Source: Holophaga sp.
GTDB lineage: Bacteria; Acidobacteriota; Holophagae; Holophagales; Holophagaceae
Direction of reading: 5' to 3'
Length of the DNA stretch: 46,152 bases
Assembly: GCA_031292735.1 (NCBI GenBank)
Contig: JARLGP010000073.1
Coordinates: 1-46,152 of the forward strand
The notes under the pieces: model-generated
What the model was told of the DNA's origin: nothing
The model's database searches: none
The model's input: the letters and a program-made list of their open reading frames with translations, nothing else
Position numbers and translations under genes: made by a program
In this document: piece after piece, positions 8,384-18,459 of the stretch
Layout: every line of letters starts with the position of its first letter
How positions within the stretch are numbered: position 1 is the first letter of the stretch

Positions 8384-9561
8384 TCAGGGGGCAAGGCCAA
8401 ACCCGGGCAGCCCCGCATCCTGGGCATGCAGCCCGAGCGCTCCGAGGATGACGCGGTTGACCTTGTGCACATCGTACTTGGCCGCGGCGTACTGGTATCC
8501 CTGTTCGCCCATGCGGATGGCCAGGGAGGGGTCCGCCACGAAGCGGGCCATGGCCTCGGCCAGCGCCTCCGGATCGCGGGGAGGGACCAGGAACCCGGTC
8601 CGGCCTTCGAGGACCGTCTCCTTGCAGCCGGGGACCCGGGTGGTGACCACCGCCCGGCCCGCGGCCATGGCCTCCAGCACCGAACGGGGCGTGCCCTCGC
8701 CGTAGCTGGGGAGCACGAACACCTGGCACGCCGCCAGTTCCGGGCGCACGTCCCGGGCCGGTCCGGGGTAGTCCAGGATGCCTTCCCGCTGCCACTGGGC
8801 CACCACCTGCCGGGGCAGGGCGGTGAGATTGGAATCGATCGGCCCCACCAGGCGGCACCGGGCCTCGGGATGCCTGGCCTTGAGCAGCCGCGCCGCCTCG
8901 GCGAATTCCAGCACGCCCTTGTCCCGGGCCACCCGGGCCACCATGAGGAAGCTGGCCGGCCCCCCGGGCACCGGGCTCCGGGGGAACTGGGCCAGGTCCA
9001 CCCCGGAACCGTTGATCATGGTGACCCGGCAGCCCGGGGCCAGCAGCCGGTGCCGTTCGAAGAAGGCGCGGTTGTCCGGGTTCTGGAAGAACACCCCTTC
9101 GTTCCTGGCCAGGCCCAGGCGGTACAGCCGCTTGGCCACGGCCGCCAGGACCCCGAGCTTCGGCCCCCGGCCTTCCAGCACGGAACCCACCCCGGTGATC
9201 ATGGCGAAGCGGTGCGGCACCCCGGCCCAGGCCGCCGCCAGGGAGCCGTAGATCACCGGCTTGATGGTGTAGCTCAGCAGCAGGTCCGGACGCAGTTCCC
9301 GGAACATCGAGGCCAGCGCGCCCAGGGAGCGCAGGTCGGCCAGCGGGTTGAGCCCGGTCCGGCCCAGGGGCACCGGCCGGAAGGCCACGCCCATGGCCGC
9401 CAGCTGGGAGCGCACCAGCCCGGGGTCCTCCCCCGGGGCCAGGGCCGCGTCCTGCTCGGGGGCCATGGCCACCACCTCATGGCCGGCGCCCACCATGGCC
9501 TGGAGCATGGCGCCCCGGAACCGGACCAGGGAGCTGGAGTAGCCGCCGAACACCGCGATCC

Positions 9562-9565
<4 letters not shown>
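8384..9565 (-). CDS. glycosyltransferase family 4 (PglA/WbpU-like)
   Basis: A 393-residue GT4 enzyme. The N-terminal half has [15 protein letters not shown] and AMITGVGSV, characteristic of HexNAc-transferring members such as PglA-type enzymes. The C-terminal half has [20 protein letters not shown] and the donor motif [16 protein letters not shown]. The start ATG at 9565 overlaps the stop of the upstream epimerase by four bases; the frame remains open further upstream but only as a shadow of that gene. Coupling to the tviB and tviC homologues suggests it uses the HexNAc or HexNAcA they supply, probably on undecaprenyl-linked sugar at the inner membrane. Confidence 0.88.
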
Positions 9566-10587
<1,022 letters not shown>

Positions 10588-10591
10588 GGGA

Positions 10592-11866
10592 TCAAAGGCT
10601 CCAGTAGACGATGCCCTGGGGGAACCGGGTGGTGGCGAAGGCGGACTTCACGTCCACCACCACCGCGGTGGGGTTGAGGCAGCCGAGCACCAGGTCCACC
10701 CCGCCATCCATGAACCGGGAGTGGTTCACGGCGTAGACCACGGCGTCCAGGTCGCGCAGATCATCCAGCCTGGAAAGCTCCAGGCCGTATTCGCGCCGGG
10801 TCTCCTCCGGGTCCGCCAGGGGGTCGTGAATCACCGGATGGATGCCGAACTGGGCGAGCTCCTGGACGATGTCCGGCACCTTGCTGTTGCGGATATCGTG
10901 CACGTCCTCCTTGAAGGTCAGCCCGAGGATGCCCACCCGGGCCTTCTTCACCTGGATGCCCTGCTGGACCAGCAGTTTCACCAGCTTCTGGGCGATGAAG
11001 GCGGCCATGTTGTCGTTGATCCGGCGGCCGGCCAGGATCACTTCCGGGTGATAGCCCAGTTCCTCGGCCTTGGTGGTGAGGTAGTAGGGATCCACCCCGA
11101 TGCAGTGGCCGCCCACCAGCCCGGGCGAGAAGGGCAGGAAGTTCCACTTGGTGCGGGCCGCGGCCAGCACTTCGCAGGTGCGGATGCCCACCTTGTCGCA
11201 GATGATGGCCAGTTCGTTCATCAGCGCGATGTTGATGTCCCGCTGGGTGTTCTCGATCACCTTGGCGGTTTCCGCCACCTTGATGGAGGACGCCTCGTGG
11301 ATGCCGGCCTTGATGATGGTGCCGTAGACCCCGGCGATGGTCCGGCGGGTTTCCACATCCTGCCCGGAAACGATCTTGACGATGCGGTCGACGGTGTGGA
11401 TCTTGTCGCCCGGGTTGATCCGCTCGGGGGAATAGCCCAGCTTGAAATCCACCCCGCAGCGCAGACCCGAGCCCTTCTCCAGCAGGGGGCCGCAGATCTC
11501 CTCGGTGACCCCGGGGAACACCGTGGACTCGAAGACCACGATGGCGCCCTTGCCCAGCACCTCCGCCACGGTCTCGCTGGCCTTGATCACCGGGCCCAGG
11601 TCCGGGCGGTTCCAGGTGTCCACCGGGGTCGGCACGGCGACGATGAAGAAATCCGCGCCGCGCAGGGTCTCCAGTTCGGCGGTGAAGGTCAGGGGGGTGC
11701 CGCGCAGGGCCTCGGGGGCGACCTCGCGAGTGCGGTCGATGCCGTCCCGGAGTTCGTGCACTCGGCGCTTGTTGGTGTCGAACCCGAGGGTGCCGGGGAA
11801 GTTCTTGGCCAGTTCCAGGGCCAGGGGCAGGCCCACGTAGCCCAGGCCGATGATGGCGATGCGCAT
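10592..11866 (-). CDS. tviB: UDP-N-acetylhexosamine 6-dehydrogenase, TviB/WbpO family
   Basis: A 424-residue nucleotide-sugar dehydrogenase with the three expected domains. The NAD domain opens [12 protein letters not shown] and has VAVPTPVD and [12 protein letters not shown] central helical domain has [11 protein letters not shown] and the catalytic-Cys segment [12 protein letters not shown]. The C-terminal UDP-binding domain has [15 protein letters not shown]. The [10 protein letters not shown] and DIRNSK blocks are typical of TviB/WbpO enzymes oxidising UDP-GlcNAc or UDP-GalNAc at C6 using two NAD. AAAGGAAA precedes the ATG. Next to the tviC homologue it forms a UDP-HexNAcA module. It follows the lipoprotein gene by 26 bases. 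Confidence 0.93.
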   Translation of the reverse strand: MRIAIIGLGYVGLPLALELAKNFPGTLGFDTNKRRVHELRDGIDRTREVAPEALRGTPLTFTAELETLRGADFFIVAVPTPVDTWNRPDLGPVIKASETVAEVLGKGAIVVFESTVFPGVTEEICGPLLEKGSGLRCGVDFKLGYSPERINPGDKIHTVDRIVKIVSGQDVETRRTIAGVYGTIIKAGIHEASSIKVAETAKVIENTQRDINIALMNELAIICDKVGIRTCEVLAAARTKWNFLPFSPGLVGGHCIGVDPYYLTTKAEELGYHPEVILAGRRINDNMAAFIAQKLVKLLVQQGIQVKKARVGILGLTFKEDVHDIRNSKVPDIVQELAQFGIHPVIHDPLADPEETRREYGLELSRLDDLRDLDAVVYAVNHSRFMDGGVDLVLGCLNPTAVVVDVKSAFATTRFPQGIVYWSL

Positions 11867-11892
11867 GGAAGTTTCCTTTAATGATGAACCGG

Positions 11893-14800
11893 CTAGAAGG
11901 GTGCGGTGAGGACGGCGTCCGCCACGGAGATCAGGAGGCTTCCGGAGGGGTTGAGGCCCCCGAGGGTCAGGCCGGGCGCCACGCCGATGCCGAACGGGAA
12001 GGCCAGGGAGGATGGCAGGGCGGCGGGGAAGGCCGCCGGGAGGCCGCCGGTGCCCACGCCGGCGGTCAGGCCCAGGCCCACCAGGGTGGTGACCTCGCCG
12101 GTGGCGGGGACGATCCTGCGCACCACCTGATTGAAGGTGTCGGCCACGTATACGTTGCCGGTGCCGGGGTCCACGGCCAGGGCGCCGGGATGGTTGAACT
12201 GGGCGGCGGTGCCGCTGCCGTCCTTGAAGCCCGGGGCGCCGGAGCCCGCCAGGGTGGTGACCACGCCGCCGGCGGCGATCCTGCGGATGGTGTTGTTGTA
12301 GGTGTCCGCCACGTAGACGGTGCCGGCGCCAGCCAGGGTGCCGTTGTCCACCGCCACCCCGTAGGGCAGGTAGAAGCTGGCCGAGGTTCCGGTGGCGTCA
12401 AGGCTGCCGGCGGTGCCCAAGGTGCCGGCAAAGATGGTCATCGGGCCGCCGCCGGCGGGGATCGCCCGGATGACCTCGTTGAAGGTGTCCGCCACGTAGA
12501 CCGTGCCGGAGCTGGCGAGGGTGGTGTTGTCCACCGCGATTCCCAGGGGGGTGTCCAGGCCGGTGGCGATGGTGCTGACCGTGCCCGCGGCGATCATGCG
12601 GACCGAGTTGTTGTTGGTGTCGGCCACATAGATATTGCCGCTGGATGGGTTGCTGGTGGTGTCCACGGCCACGCCGGAGGGGCTGCTGAAGGTGGCCAGG
12701 GTCGTCTTGGCGCCATCGGCGGAACCGGAGGCCGGCGGGTTCCCGGCCGAGGGCGAAGTGCCGGCGAAGGTGCTGACCGTGCCGTCCGGAGTGATCATGC
12801 GGATGGCGTTGTTCCCGGCATCGCCCACGTAGATGGTGCCGGCGGCGTCCACCGCCAGGCCGAGGGGGGTGTTGAAGCGCGGGCTGCCGGAGGCGGAGTC
12901 GATATAGTACGGACCGTCCCAGGTGGCGGTTCCGGCCAGGGTGGTGGTCAGGGCGGTGCTGGAGGCCGGGATGCTGCCGGCGGCCACCGGCACCAGGCGG
13001 ATGACGTTGTTGTTGAAATCGGACACCACCAGGCTGCTGCCGGCACTGTTCAGCCCGACGCTGGTGGGGAAGTTGAAGTAGGCCCCGCCGTCCGGCGTGG
13101 TGCTGGAAACGGTTTCCACCCCACCCAGGCCGTCCAGGTAGTTGGAATTGGCGTTGTGTCCGGCCAGGGTGCTCACGCTGGGGGTGAAGCCGCCGGAGCC
13201 GACGCCCAGCGGGGTGATGGCGCGGATGACCTGGTTGCCGGTGTCGGCCACGTAGACATTGCCGGACGGGTCCAGCGCCACGCCCATGGGGGTGTTGAAG
13301 CCGCCCAGCGGGGTCAGCGCGGTGGAGTCGCCGTTGCCGGGGCCGCCGGTCCAGACCCCGGCGTAGGTGCTCACCACCCCCGCGGAGCTGACCAGGCGGA
13401 TGGTGTGGTTGCCGGTATCCGCCACATAGGCGTTGCCCGCGCCGTCCACGGCGATGCCGCGGGGGTGGTTGAAGGTGGGGCCGGGGGAGTCCGCATGGCC
13501 GGCGGCGAGGGCGGTCCCGATGGTGGACACCATGCCCGCGGTGGTGATCTTGCGGATGGTGCTGGAGCCGGTGTCGGCCACCCAGACATTGCCGGAGGCG
13601 TCCACCGCGAGGCCGGCGGGGCCGTCGAATTCCGCGGTGCCCGGCGAGCCGGGGGTGCCGTCGGTGCTGCCGGTGGTGCCGTCGCCGGCGAAGGTGCTCA
13701 CCGTGACCGTGCCGGAGCCGATGGTGATCAGCCGGATCTTGTTGTTGAGGCTGTCCGCCACGTAGATCCTGCCGGCCGGGGAGCCCGAGGTGGGATCCAC
13801 CGCGAGCCCTTCGGGGGAATGGAAGCTGGCCGTCAAGCCGGGGCCGTCGGCGCTGCCCGCCAGGTCCAGGGTGCCGGCCAGGATGCTCACGGCGCCGGAG
13901 GGATCGATCATCCGGATGACGTTGTTGTACTGGTCCGCCACGTAGATGTTGCCGGCGGCGTCGTAGACCGAACCGACCGGCCCGTAGAACCGCGCGCCGG
14001 TGCCGGTGCCGGTCAGGTTGCCGAGGCCCGAGGCCTGGCCGGCCAGGGTGGCGAGGCTGCCGGCCACCACCCGGGTGGTGGCCGTCACCGAGCTGCCCGC
14101 GGCGTTGGTCACGGTCAGGACATAGTCGGTGGACGCGGAGGGCGTCACCGTCGCGGCTTCCCCGTTCGTGACGGCGATGGCGCCCGGACTGACGCTGCCG
14201 GTCCCGCCGGTGAAGCTGGCGCTGAGGGTCAGGCTGGCGCCGGCGCCGATGCTGGGCTGGGATGCGGTGAAGGCGGTCACCGCCGGGGGGGCCACCACGG
14301 CCACGGTCACCGGCGCGGTCACGCTGGCGCCCAGGGCGTTGGTCACGGTCAGGGTATAGCTGGTGCTGGCGCCGAGGTTGCCGGTGGACACCGGGACGCC
14401 GGTGCTGACCGGGCCGATGCCCTGGTCGATGGCGCCGGTTCCGCCAGAGAAGTCGGCGGCGAGGGTCGTGGCGGTGCCCGAGGTGACCGGCGACTTGGCG
14501 GCGGTGAAGGAGCTGATGCCGGGGGCCGCGACGATGCTGCTGGTGGCGGTGCCCTGGGCGGAGGAGGTGCCGGCCGCGTTGGTGACCACGCAGCCCAGCT
14601 GGACCGTCCCGGAAGCCCCGACGGAGAAGGTGATCTGGGGCATGGCAGCGCCCGCCGTGATGGTGCCGCCGAGAATGGTCCAGGCATAGCTGCTCCCCGC
14701 CTGGACGGGAACCGACCCGGCGAGGCCGGTGGCGCCGGCCGTGACCAGGGCCGGCGCGGTAATGACCGGGGTGACGGGCGCCGGCACCACGGTGACGGTG

Positions 14801-15195
14801 GCCGACTGCTGCGCCACGGCGCCGGCGGAGTTGGTCACGGTCAGGGTGTAGCTGGTCGTCGCCGAAGGCGTCACAGGAACGGCGGAGCCACTGGTGGCGG
14901 GAAGGCTGCCCGGCATGATGAGGCCGGTCCCGCCGGCGAATTCGGCCGTGAGGCTGGCCGGATCTCCAGCCGTGACGGTCTGGGGATCGCCCGCGAACGT
15001 GAAGATGGCCGGCGAGGCCGGCGGCTGGGTGCTTCCGCTGCTGCTTCCGCTTCCGCTGCTGCTTCCGCTTCCGCCGCTGCTTCCGCTTCCGCCGCCGCTG
15101 CAGGCAGCCAGGACGAGCAGTCCAAGGAAGGCCAGGCCGGCGCGCAAAATTCCGGCTTGGCGTGGAAATCCACGCAAAGGCATATCACAGGACAT
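11893..15195 (-). CDS. lipoprotein with Ig-like domains and NHL beta-propeller repeats
   Basis: An 1100-residue surface or periplasmic lipoprotein. A signal peptide ends in the lipobox LLVLAAC, followed by a Ser/Gly linker of about 20 residues. Next come about four Ig-like/PKD-like beta domains marked by SYTLTVTN and DYVLTVTNAAG ends (about residues 60-390). The rest contains about eleven NHL motifs of the form YVADTxNNxIRxI spaced 50-75 residues apart, enough for two six-bladed propellers or one large one. Such proteins bind glycans or proteins and are not catalytic in themselves. The ATG at 15195 has GAGGAA five bases upstream. It sits between the exporter and the UDP-HexNAcA genes, so a glycan-binding or assembly role is plausible. 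Confidence 0.85.
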   Translation of the reverse strand: MSCDMPLRGFPRQAGILRAGLAFLGLLVLAACSGGGSGSSGGSGSSSGSGSSSGSTQPPASPAIFTFAGDPQTVTAGDPASLTAEFAGGTGLIMPGSLPATSGSAVPVTPSATTSYTLTVTNSAGAVAQQSATVTVVPAPVTPVITAPALVTAGATGLAGSVPVQAGSSYAWTILGGTITAGAAMPQITFSVGASGTVQLGCVVTNAAGTSSAQGTATSSIVAAPGISSFTAAKSPVTSGTATTLAADFSGGTGAIDQGIGPVSTGVPVSTGNLGASTSYTLTVTNALGASVTAPVTVAVVAPPAVTAFTASQPSIGAGASLTLSASFTGGTGSVSPGAIAVTNGEAATVTPSASTDYVLTVTNAAGSSVTATTRVVAGSLATLAGQASGLGNLTGTGTGARFYGPVGSVYDAAGNIYVADQYNNVIRMIDPSGAVSILAGTLDLAGSADGPGLTASFHSPEGLAVDPTSGSPAGRIYVADSLNNKIRLITIGSGTVTVSTFAGDGTTGSTDGTPGSPGTAEFDGPAGLAVDASGNVWVADTGSSTIRKITTAGMVSTIGTALAAGHADSPGPTFNHPRGIAVDGAGNAYVADTGNHTIRLVSSAGVVSTYAGVWTGGPGNGDSTALTPLGGFNTPMGVALDPSGNVYVADTGNQVIRAITPLGVGSGGFTPSVSTLAGHNANSNYLDGLGGVETVSSTTPDGGAYFNFPTSVGLNSAGSSLVVSDFNNNVIRLVPVAAGSIPASSTALTTTLAGTATWDGPYYIDSASGSPRFNTPLGLAVDAAGTIYVGDAGNNAIRMITPDGTVSTFAGTSPSAGNPPASGSADGAKTTLATFSSPSGVAVDTTSNPSSGNIYVADTNNNSVRMIAAGTVSTIATGLDTPLGIAVDNTTLASSGTVYVADTFNEVIRAIPAGGGPMTIFAGTLGTAGSLDATGTSASFYLPYGVAVDNGTLAGAGTVYVADTYNNTIRRIAAGGVVTTLAGSGAPGFKDGSGTAAQFNHPGALAVDPGTGNVYVADTFNQVVRRIVPATGEVTTLVGLGLTAGVGTGGLPAAFPAALPSSLAFPFGIGVAPGLTLGGLNPSGSLLISVADAVLTAPF
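15041..15094 (-). repeat. 18-bp tandem repeat encoding the Ser/Gly linker
   Basis: The 14-mer CTGCTTCCGCTTCC recurs at 15041, 15059 and 15077 (+ strand), an 18-base period of about three units. It encodes GSGSS-type repeats just after the lipidated cysteine of the NHL lipoprotein. The period is a multiple of three, so changes in copy number would keep frame and only alter tether length. Confidence 0.8.
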
Positions 15196-15241
15196 GGGGT
15201 TCCTCGATGGGAAGGTCTGGGCTTCCGAAAAATCGGGTGAA

Positions 15242-15270
15242 AAACTAAACGTTGATTAATCGAGAGTCAA
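15242..15270 (-). promoter_or_regulatory. candidate promoter of the NHL lipoprotein
   Basis: On the minus strand TTGACT (15265-15270) and TAGTTT (15242-15247) are 17 bases apart in an AT-rich pocket, 47 bases upstream of the lipoprotein start. The gap 15196-15421 otherwise holds GC-rich small hairpins near the exporter stop (such as GCCGGGC-GT-GCCCGGC) without a T run, and no gene. Confidence 0.55.
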
Positions 15271-15421
15271 CCCATCGGCTCAAATAATTTTCCAGCTCCT
15301 CCCGTTGCCGGGCGTGCCCGGCACCAGGAAGAAACCGATAGAGTCCATGCTCGGCGGCCCTGCGCCAGGGCGCGGCCATCCCGCGGCTGGCGCGAGCCCG
15401 CCGGGCCTGGGCCCGGTGCCG

Positions 15422-18331
15422 CTACTTGAAGGTGTTGATCAGGATGGCGATGGGGGTGAGGGCGGACAGCTGCTCGCTCCAGTTCACGTCCCGGCGGATG
15501 CGCTGGGGCACCAGGAGCGCGTCCCCGGGTTCCACGGCCTTGCGGGAAACCCAGTGGTCCACGATCTTGCCGTTGGCCTTGAGCAGCTTGACGTTCCAGG
15601 TGTCGGCATTGCGGGTGTAGCCGCCGGCCATGGCCACCACGTCCTTCACCTTCATGCCGTTGGAGACCTTGAAGGCGGCGAAGGGGCTCGCGGTTTCGCC
15701 CACCACGTAGACCACGTCGGTGCGGCGGGGAATGATGACCTCGTCGCCGTCCTGGAGTTCCACCTCGGCCGCCGGATCCCCGGCCAGGATGCCCTTGAAG
15801 TCCACCACCAGGCGGCTGATGTCGCCGTTGCGCAAGGCGTGCAGGAGCGGGTTGGGCTGCAGGATGCCGGTGGTGGAATTGCGTTTGGTCTCGTTGAGCC
15901 GGCCGAGGATGTCGTTGATTCCGTTGGAGGTGATATCCGGGCTGTCGATGCCGGCAAGGATGCTGGCCCGCTTGCGTTCAGGATCCACCGGCCGGATGTT
16001 CCTCAGGAAGATGCCCGCCCCCGGCATGGCTTCGGGGGTGAGCCCTCCGGCCCGGGCGAGGATCTGCCTCAGGCTGACCTTCGGGGAGTCCAGATCGTAG
16101 GTTCCGGGCCGGACCACCTGCCCGGTGAGGATGACGGTGGAGCGGGGGCGATAGTCCGGCTTGGCGAACACGGAGATCTGGTCGTTGGGCCGCAGCAGCG
16201 GGTTGACCCGGTCGTCCCGCAGGTCCACCGGACTGGCTCCGGTGGTGGAGAGCAGCCGGGTCAGGTCCAGGCGAACCACCGAGCCGGGCTGGCGGTCCTG
16301 GGCCCGGGCCAGTTCGCCCACGTACCGATCGGCCTTTTCCTGCGGCAGGCCGGCCCGGAACAGCAGGTCCGAGGCGCGCATGCCTTCGATGAACTCGTAG
16401 TTCCCGGGCCGGGTCACCGGCCCCACCACCTTCAGGAAGCGCGGCAACCGCAGGTCTCCCACCCGGAACAGGTTGATCTCGTCCCGATCCTCCAGGACCG
16501 GGTTGTCGGCGGGATCGCCCGCCAGGGCCTTGGCCAGGTTGAAGGCGGTGAACCGCTTGGAGCCGTCGGCCAGGACGTGGACCAGTTCGCCCCGCTCCAG
16601 GTAGGTATCCGGCAGCACCATGCCGTAGCGCTGCAGGAAGTCCCCCACCCGCTGGCCGTCATCCCGGGAGAACACGCCCTGGACCCGCGCCCAGCCCGAG
16701 ACGGTGACGGACTTCATGCGGAAGCCCCGCAGGGGCAGGGCCGTGATCACATCCCCGCGCTCGACCCGGGTGCTGGCCATGACCTTGCCTTCCGGCACCT
16801 CCATCACGTTCTGGGTGCCGTCCGCATTGAACCGGCGCAGGCTCACGGCACCGGAGAAGCCCTGCAGGGAGAAGCCCCCCGCGAAGGCGACGGCATCCTT
16901 CACCGTCTCCCCCGGGGCCATTTCAAACAGCATGGCCGGGGCCTTCCCCTCCGCCAGCCACTGGGTGAACCATTGCGGCTGGCCGGCGGTTTCGGTGTCC
17001 GAGGGCTTCTCCTCCACCCGCCTGTCGTTCCGGTCCTTGGCTTCGCGGCTGGCCTTCAGCTCGTCCTTGAGCACTTCCAGGTTGTACTCCAGTTCGGTCC
17101 GTTCGGCGGGCTGCAGCACCTCCGCGGTCCCCCGGGAGACGCCCAGCACATCGGAATTGGGCTGGGCCTGGGCCATGCCGAGGGCGGCCAGCTGGGCGCT
17201 TTCGGAGAGGTACTGCGGATTGGTGGGGGACATGTTCTGCTGGGTCTTCAGGGAGGACAGCACCGCGGCCTGGCGGTTGGCCCCGAAGCGCAGCCGTCCC
17301 TCCTCCCACTGCTCGTCCTTGACCTGGTCGCTCTTGGGCTTCTTCTCCTCGGCGAAGGGCAGGGGCAGGCCGAGCCGCTCTTCGATCCTGCGGATGTTGC
17401 GCTTGAGGGCCTTCTGCTGGTCGGTGTCCTCGAGGGATTCCGTATCGTCGTGCTTTTCCGGAACCGTCGCGGCCACCCGGGTGAACGCCCCTTCCATCCG
17501 CACCTCGTTCTGGAACAGGGGGATGAAGATGGTGTCGCCGTTCTGGAAGCCGAAATTGAGGTTGCCTACGCCCTGGGCCCGCAAGGGGTAGAGATCCACC
17601 GCGTGGATCACCTTGCCGCCGCGCATGACCCGGATGTCGCGGAAGCTGCCCACCCGGGTGGGCCCCCCGGAAAGGCCGATGACATTGACGATGCTGCTGA
17701 GGCTGGGGACCAGGAAGGAGCCCGGCTTGTAGACCTCCCCCAGCACGAACACCCGCACCTCCCGCAGCCGGGTGACGGACAGGTCCACGGTGGACCGGGA
17801 AAAGATCTGGGCGACCTTGGACTGGACTGCCGCCCGGGCCAGGCCGAGGCTCAGCCCTCCCACGGGCACGGTCCCCACCTTGGGCACGGCCACCTCGCCG
17901 CGGCCGTCCACCTCCAGCGGCACATCGAAGGTGGCGCTGCCGAACACGTTCAGGCGCAACCGGTCGCCCACGCCCAGGACGTAGTCCTCGGCGATGCCCC
18001 CATCGGTGGGATTGATCCCGTACTGGCGGGTCTCGAACAGATCCGCGGCAAACCGCGCCGGCCCCTTTTCCTTGGCCTTGGCCCGGCGGATCTCCAGGTC
18101 GAGCCGCTCCTCCTGGGTCTGCCGCTGGGTCTTGCCCTCCGGCTGGCCGGGCTGCGCATGGGCGCTTTCGGCACCCTTGGGCGCGGTTTCGGGCGCGGAC
18201 CCCGGGACGGCCGTTCCAGCCAGCTCCGGGTCCTGCCTGGTCTGGAGCGCCCCCAGGGCGGAAACCGGATCCTGGGCCAGGAGCTGCATGGCAACCCATG
18301 CGCCAACCCATAGCCGAATTCCATAAGACAT
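15422..18331 (-). CDS. very large outer-membrane polysaccharide export (OPX) protein with multiple SLBB domains
   Basis: A 969-residue protein, much longer than E. coli Wza (about 380). A hydrophobic N-terminus resembling a signal peptide is followed by a charged, Pro-rich spacer. A Poly_export domain begins near residue 115 (YVLGVGDRLRLNVFG). SLBB-type repeats follow (VFVLGEVYKPGSFLV, LTGQVVRPGTYDL, VYVVGETASPFAAF, VGPVTRPGNYEF and others). A charged segment around 290-350 and another near 420-460 look helical or coiled-coil. It ends with a short hydrophobic run (PIAILINTF). These proteins form the envelope channel for exported polysaccharide. A GGAG site lies eight bases before the ATG. It is divergent from the CapD-type dehydratase gene and heads the minus-strand run. 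Confidence 0.9.
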   Translation of the reverse strand: MSYGIRLWVGAWVAMQLLAQDPVSALGALQTRQDPELAGTAVPGSAPETAPKGAESAHAQPGQPEGKTQRQTQEERLDLEIRRAKAKEKGPARFAADLFETRQYGINPTDGGIAEDYVLGVGDRLRLNVFGSATFDVPLEVDGRGEVAVPKVGTVPVGGLSLGLARAAVQSKVAQIFSRSTVDLSVTRLREVRVFVLGEVYKPGSFLVPSLSSIVNVIGLSGGPTRVGSFRDIRVMRGGKVIHAVDLYPLRAQGVGNLNFGFQNGDTIFIPLFQNEVRMEGAFTRVAATVPEKHDDTESLEDTDQQKALKRNIRRIEERLGLPLPFAEEKKPKSDQVKDEQWEEGRLRFGANRQAAVLSSLKTQQNMSPTNPQYLSESAQLAALGMAQAQPNSDVLGVSRGTAEVLQPAERTELEYNLEVLKDELKASREAKDRNDRRVEEKPSDTETAGQPQWFTQWLAEGKAPAMLFEMAPGETVKDAVAFAGGFSLQGFSGAVSLRRFNADGTQNVMEVPEGKVMASTRVERGDVITALPLRGFRMKSVTVSGWARVQGVFSRDDGQRVGDFLQRYGMVLPDTYLERGELVHVLADGSKRFTAFNLAKALAGDPADNPVLEDRDEINLFRVGDLRLPRFLKVVGPVTRPGNYEFIEGMRASDLLFRAGLPQEKADRYVGELARAQDRQPGSVVRLDLTRLLSTTGASPVDLRDDRVNPLLRPNDQISVFAKPDYRPRSTVILTGQVVRPGTYDLDSPKVSLRQILARAGGLTPEAMPGAGIFLRNIRPVDPERKRASILAGIDSPDITSNGINDILGRLNETKRNSTTGILQPNPLLHALRNGDISRLVVDFKGILAGDPAAEVELQDGDEVIIPRRTDVVYVVGETASPFAAFKVSNGMKVKDVVAMAGGYTRNADTWNVKLLKANGKIVDHWVSRKAVEPGDALLVPQRIRRDVNWSEQLSALTPIAILINTFK

Positions 18332-18459
18332 TTGTTAACTCCATCATCTATGGTTAAGGGCCTGCCAACTGGGACAAATCATCAAACACGATAGCATAAG
18401 GTAATCTTTTTCCATTTCTTCTCCAGAATTTTCAGTACAATTGCATCGGAAACCAGACG
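18332..18459. promoter_or_regulatory. AT-rich divergent intergenic region between exporter and capD-like gene
   Basis: This 128-base gap separates two divergent polysaccharide genes and should hold both promoters. It is strongly AT-rich compared with its surroundings. On the plus strand TACAAT at 18436-18441 is a good -10 candidate but its -35 is poor. I could not define a convincing minus-strand promoter. The low GC continues into the first 200 bases of the plus-strand gene. Confidence 0.45.

Noticed and set aside
12000..14100. Regular repeated segments considered as a CRISPR array or DNA satellite
   Set aside because: The repetition is at the protein level (NHL blades), with diverged DNA and spacing of 150-230 bases inside one open frame.
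11881..15240. Plus-strand open frame of 1119 codons across the lipoprotein gene
   Set aside because: It is antisense to the lipoprotein, low-complexity Gly/Ala/His-rich with no domain, and arises from GC-rich codon bias.
15311..15326. GCCGGGC-GT-GCCCGGC palindrome considered as the exporter terminator
   Set aside because: The loop is too tight and no T run follows on the minus strand; mentioned only as part of the gap.
15305..18313. Plus-strand open frame of about 1000 codons across the exporter gene
   Set aside because: Antisense shadow of a clear OPX protein; composition is Gly/His/Leu-rich without motifs.
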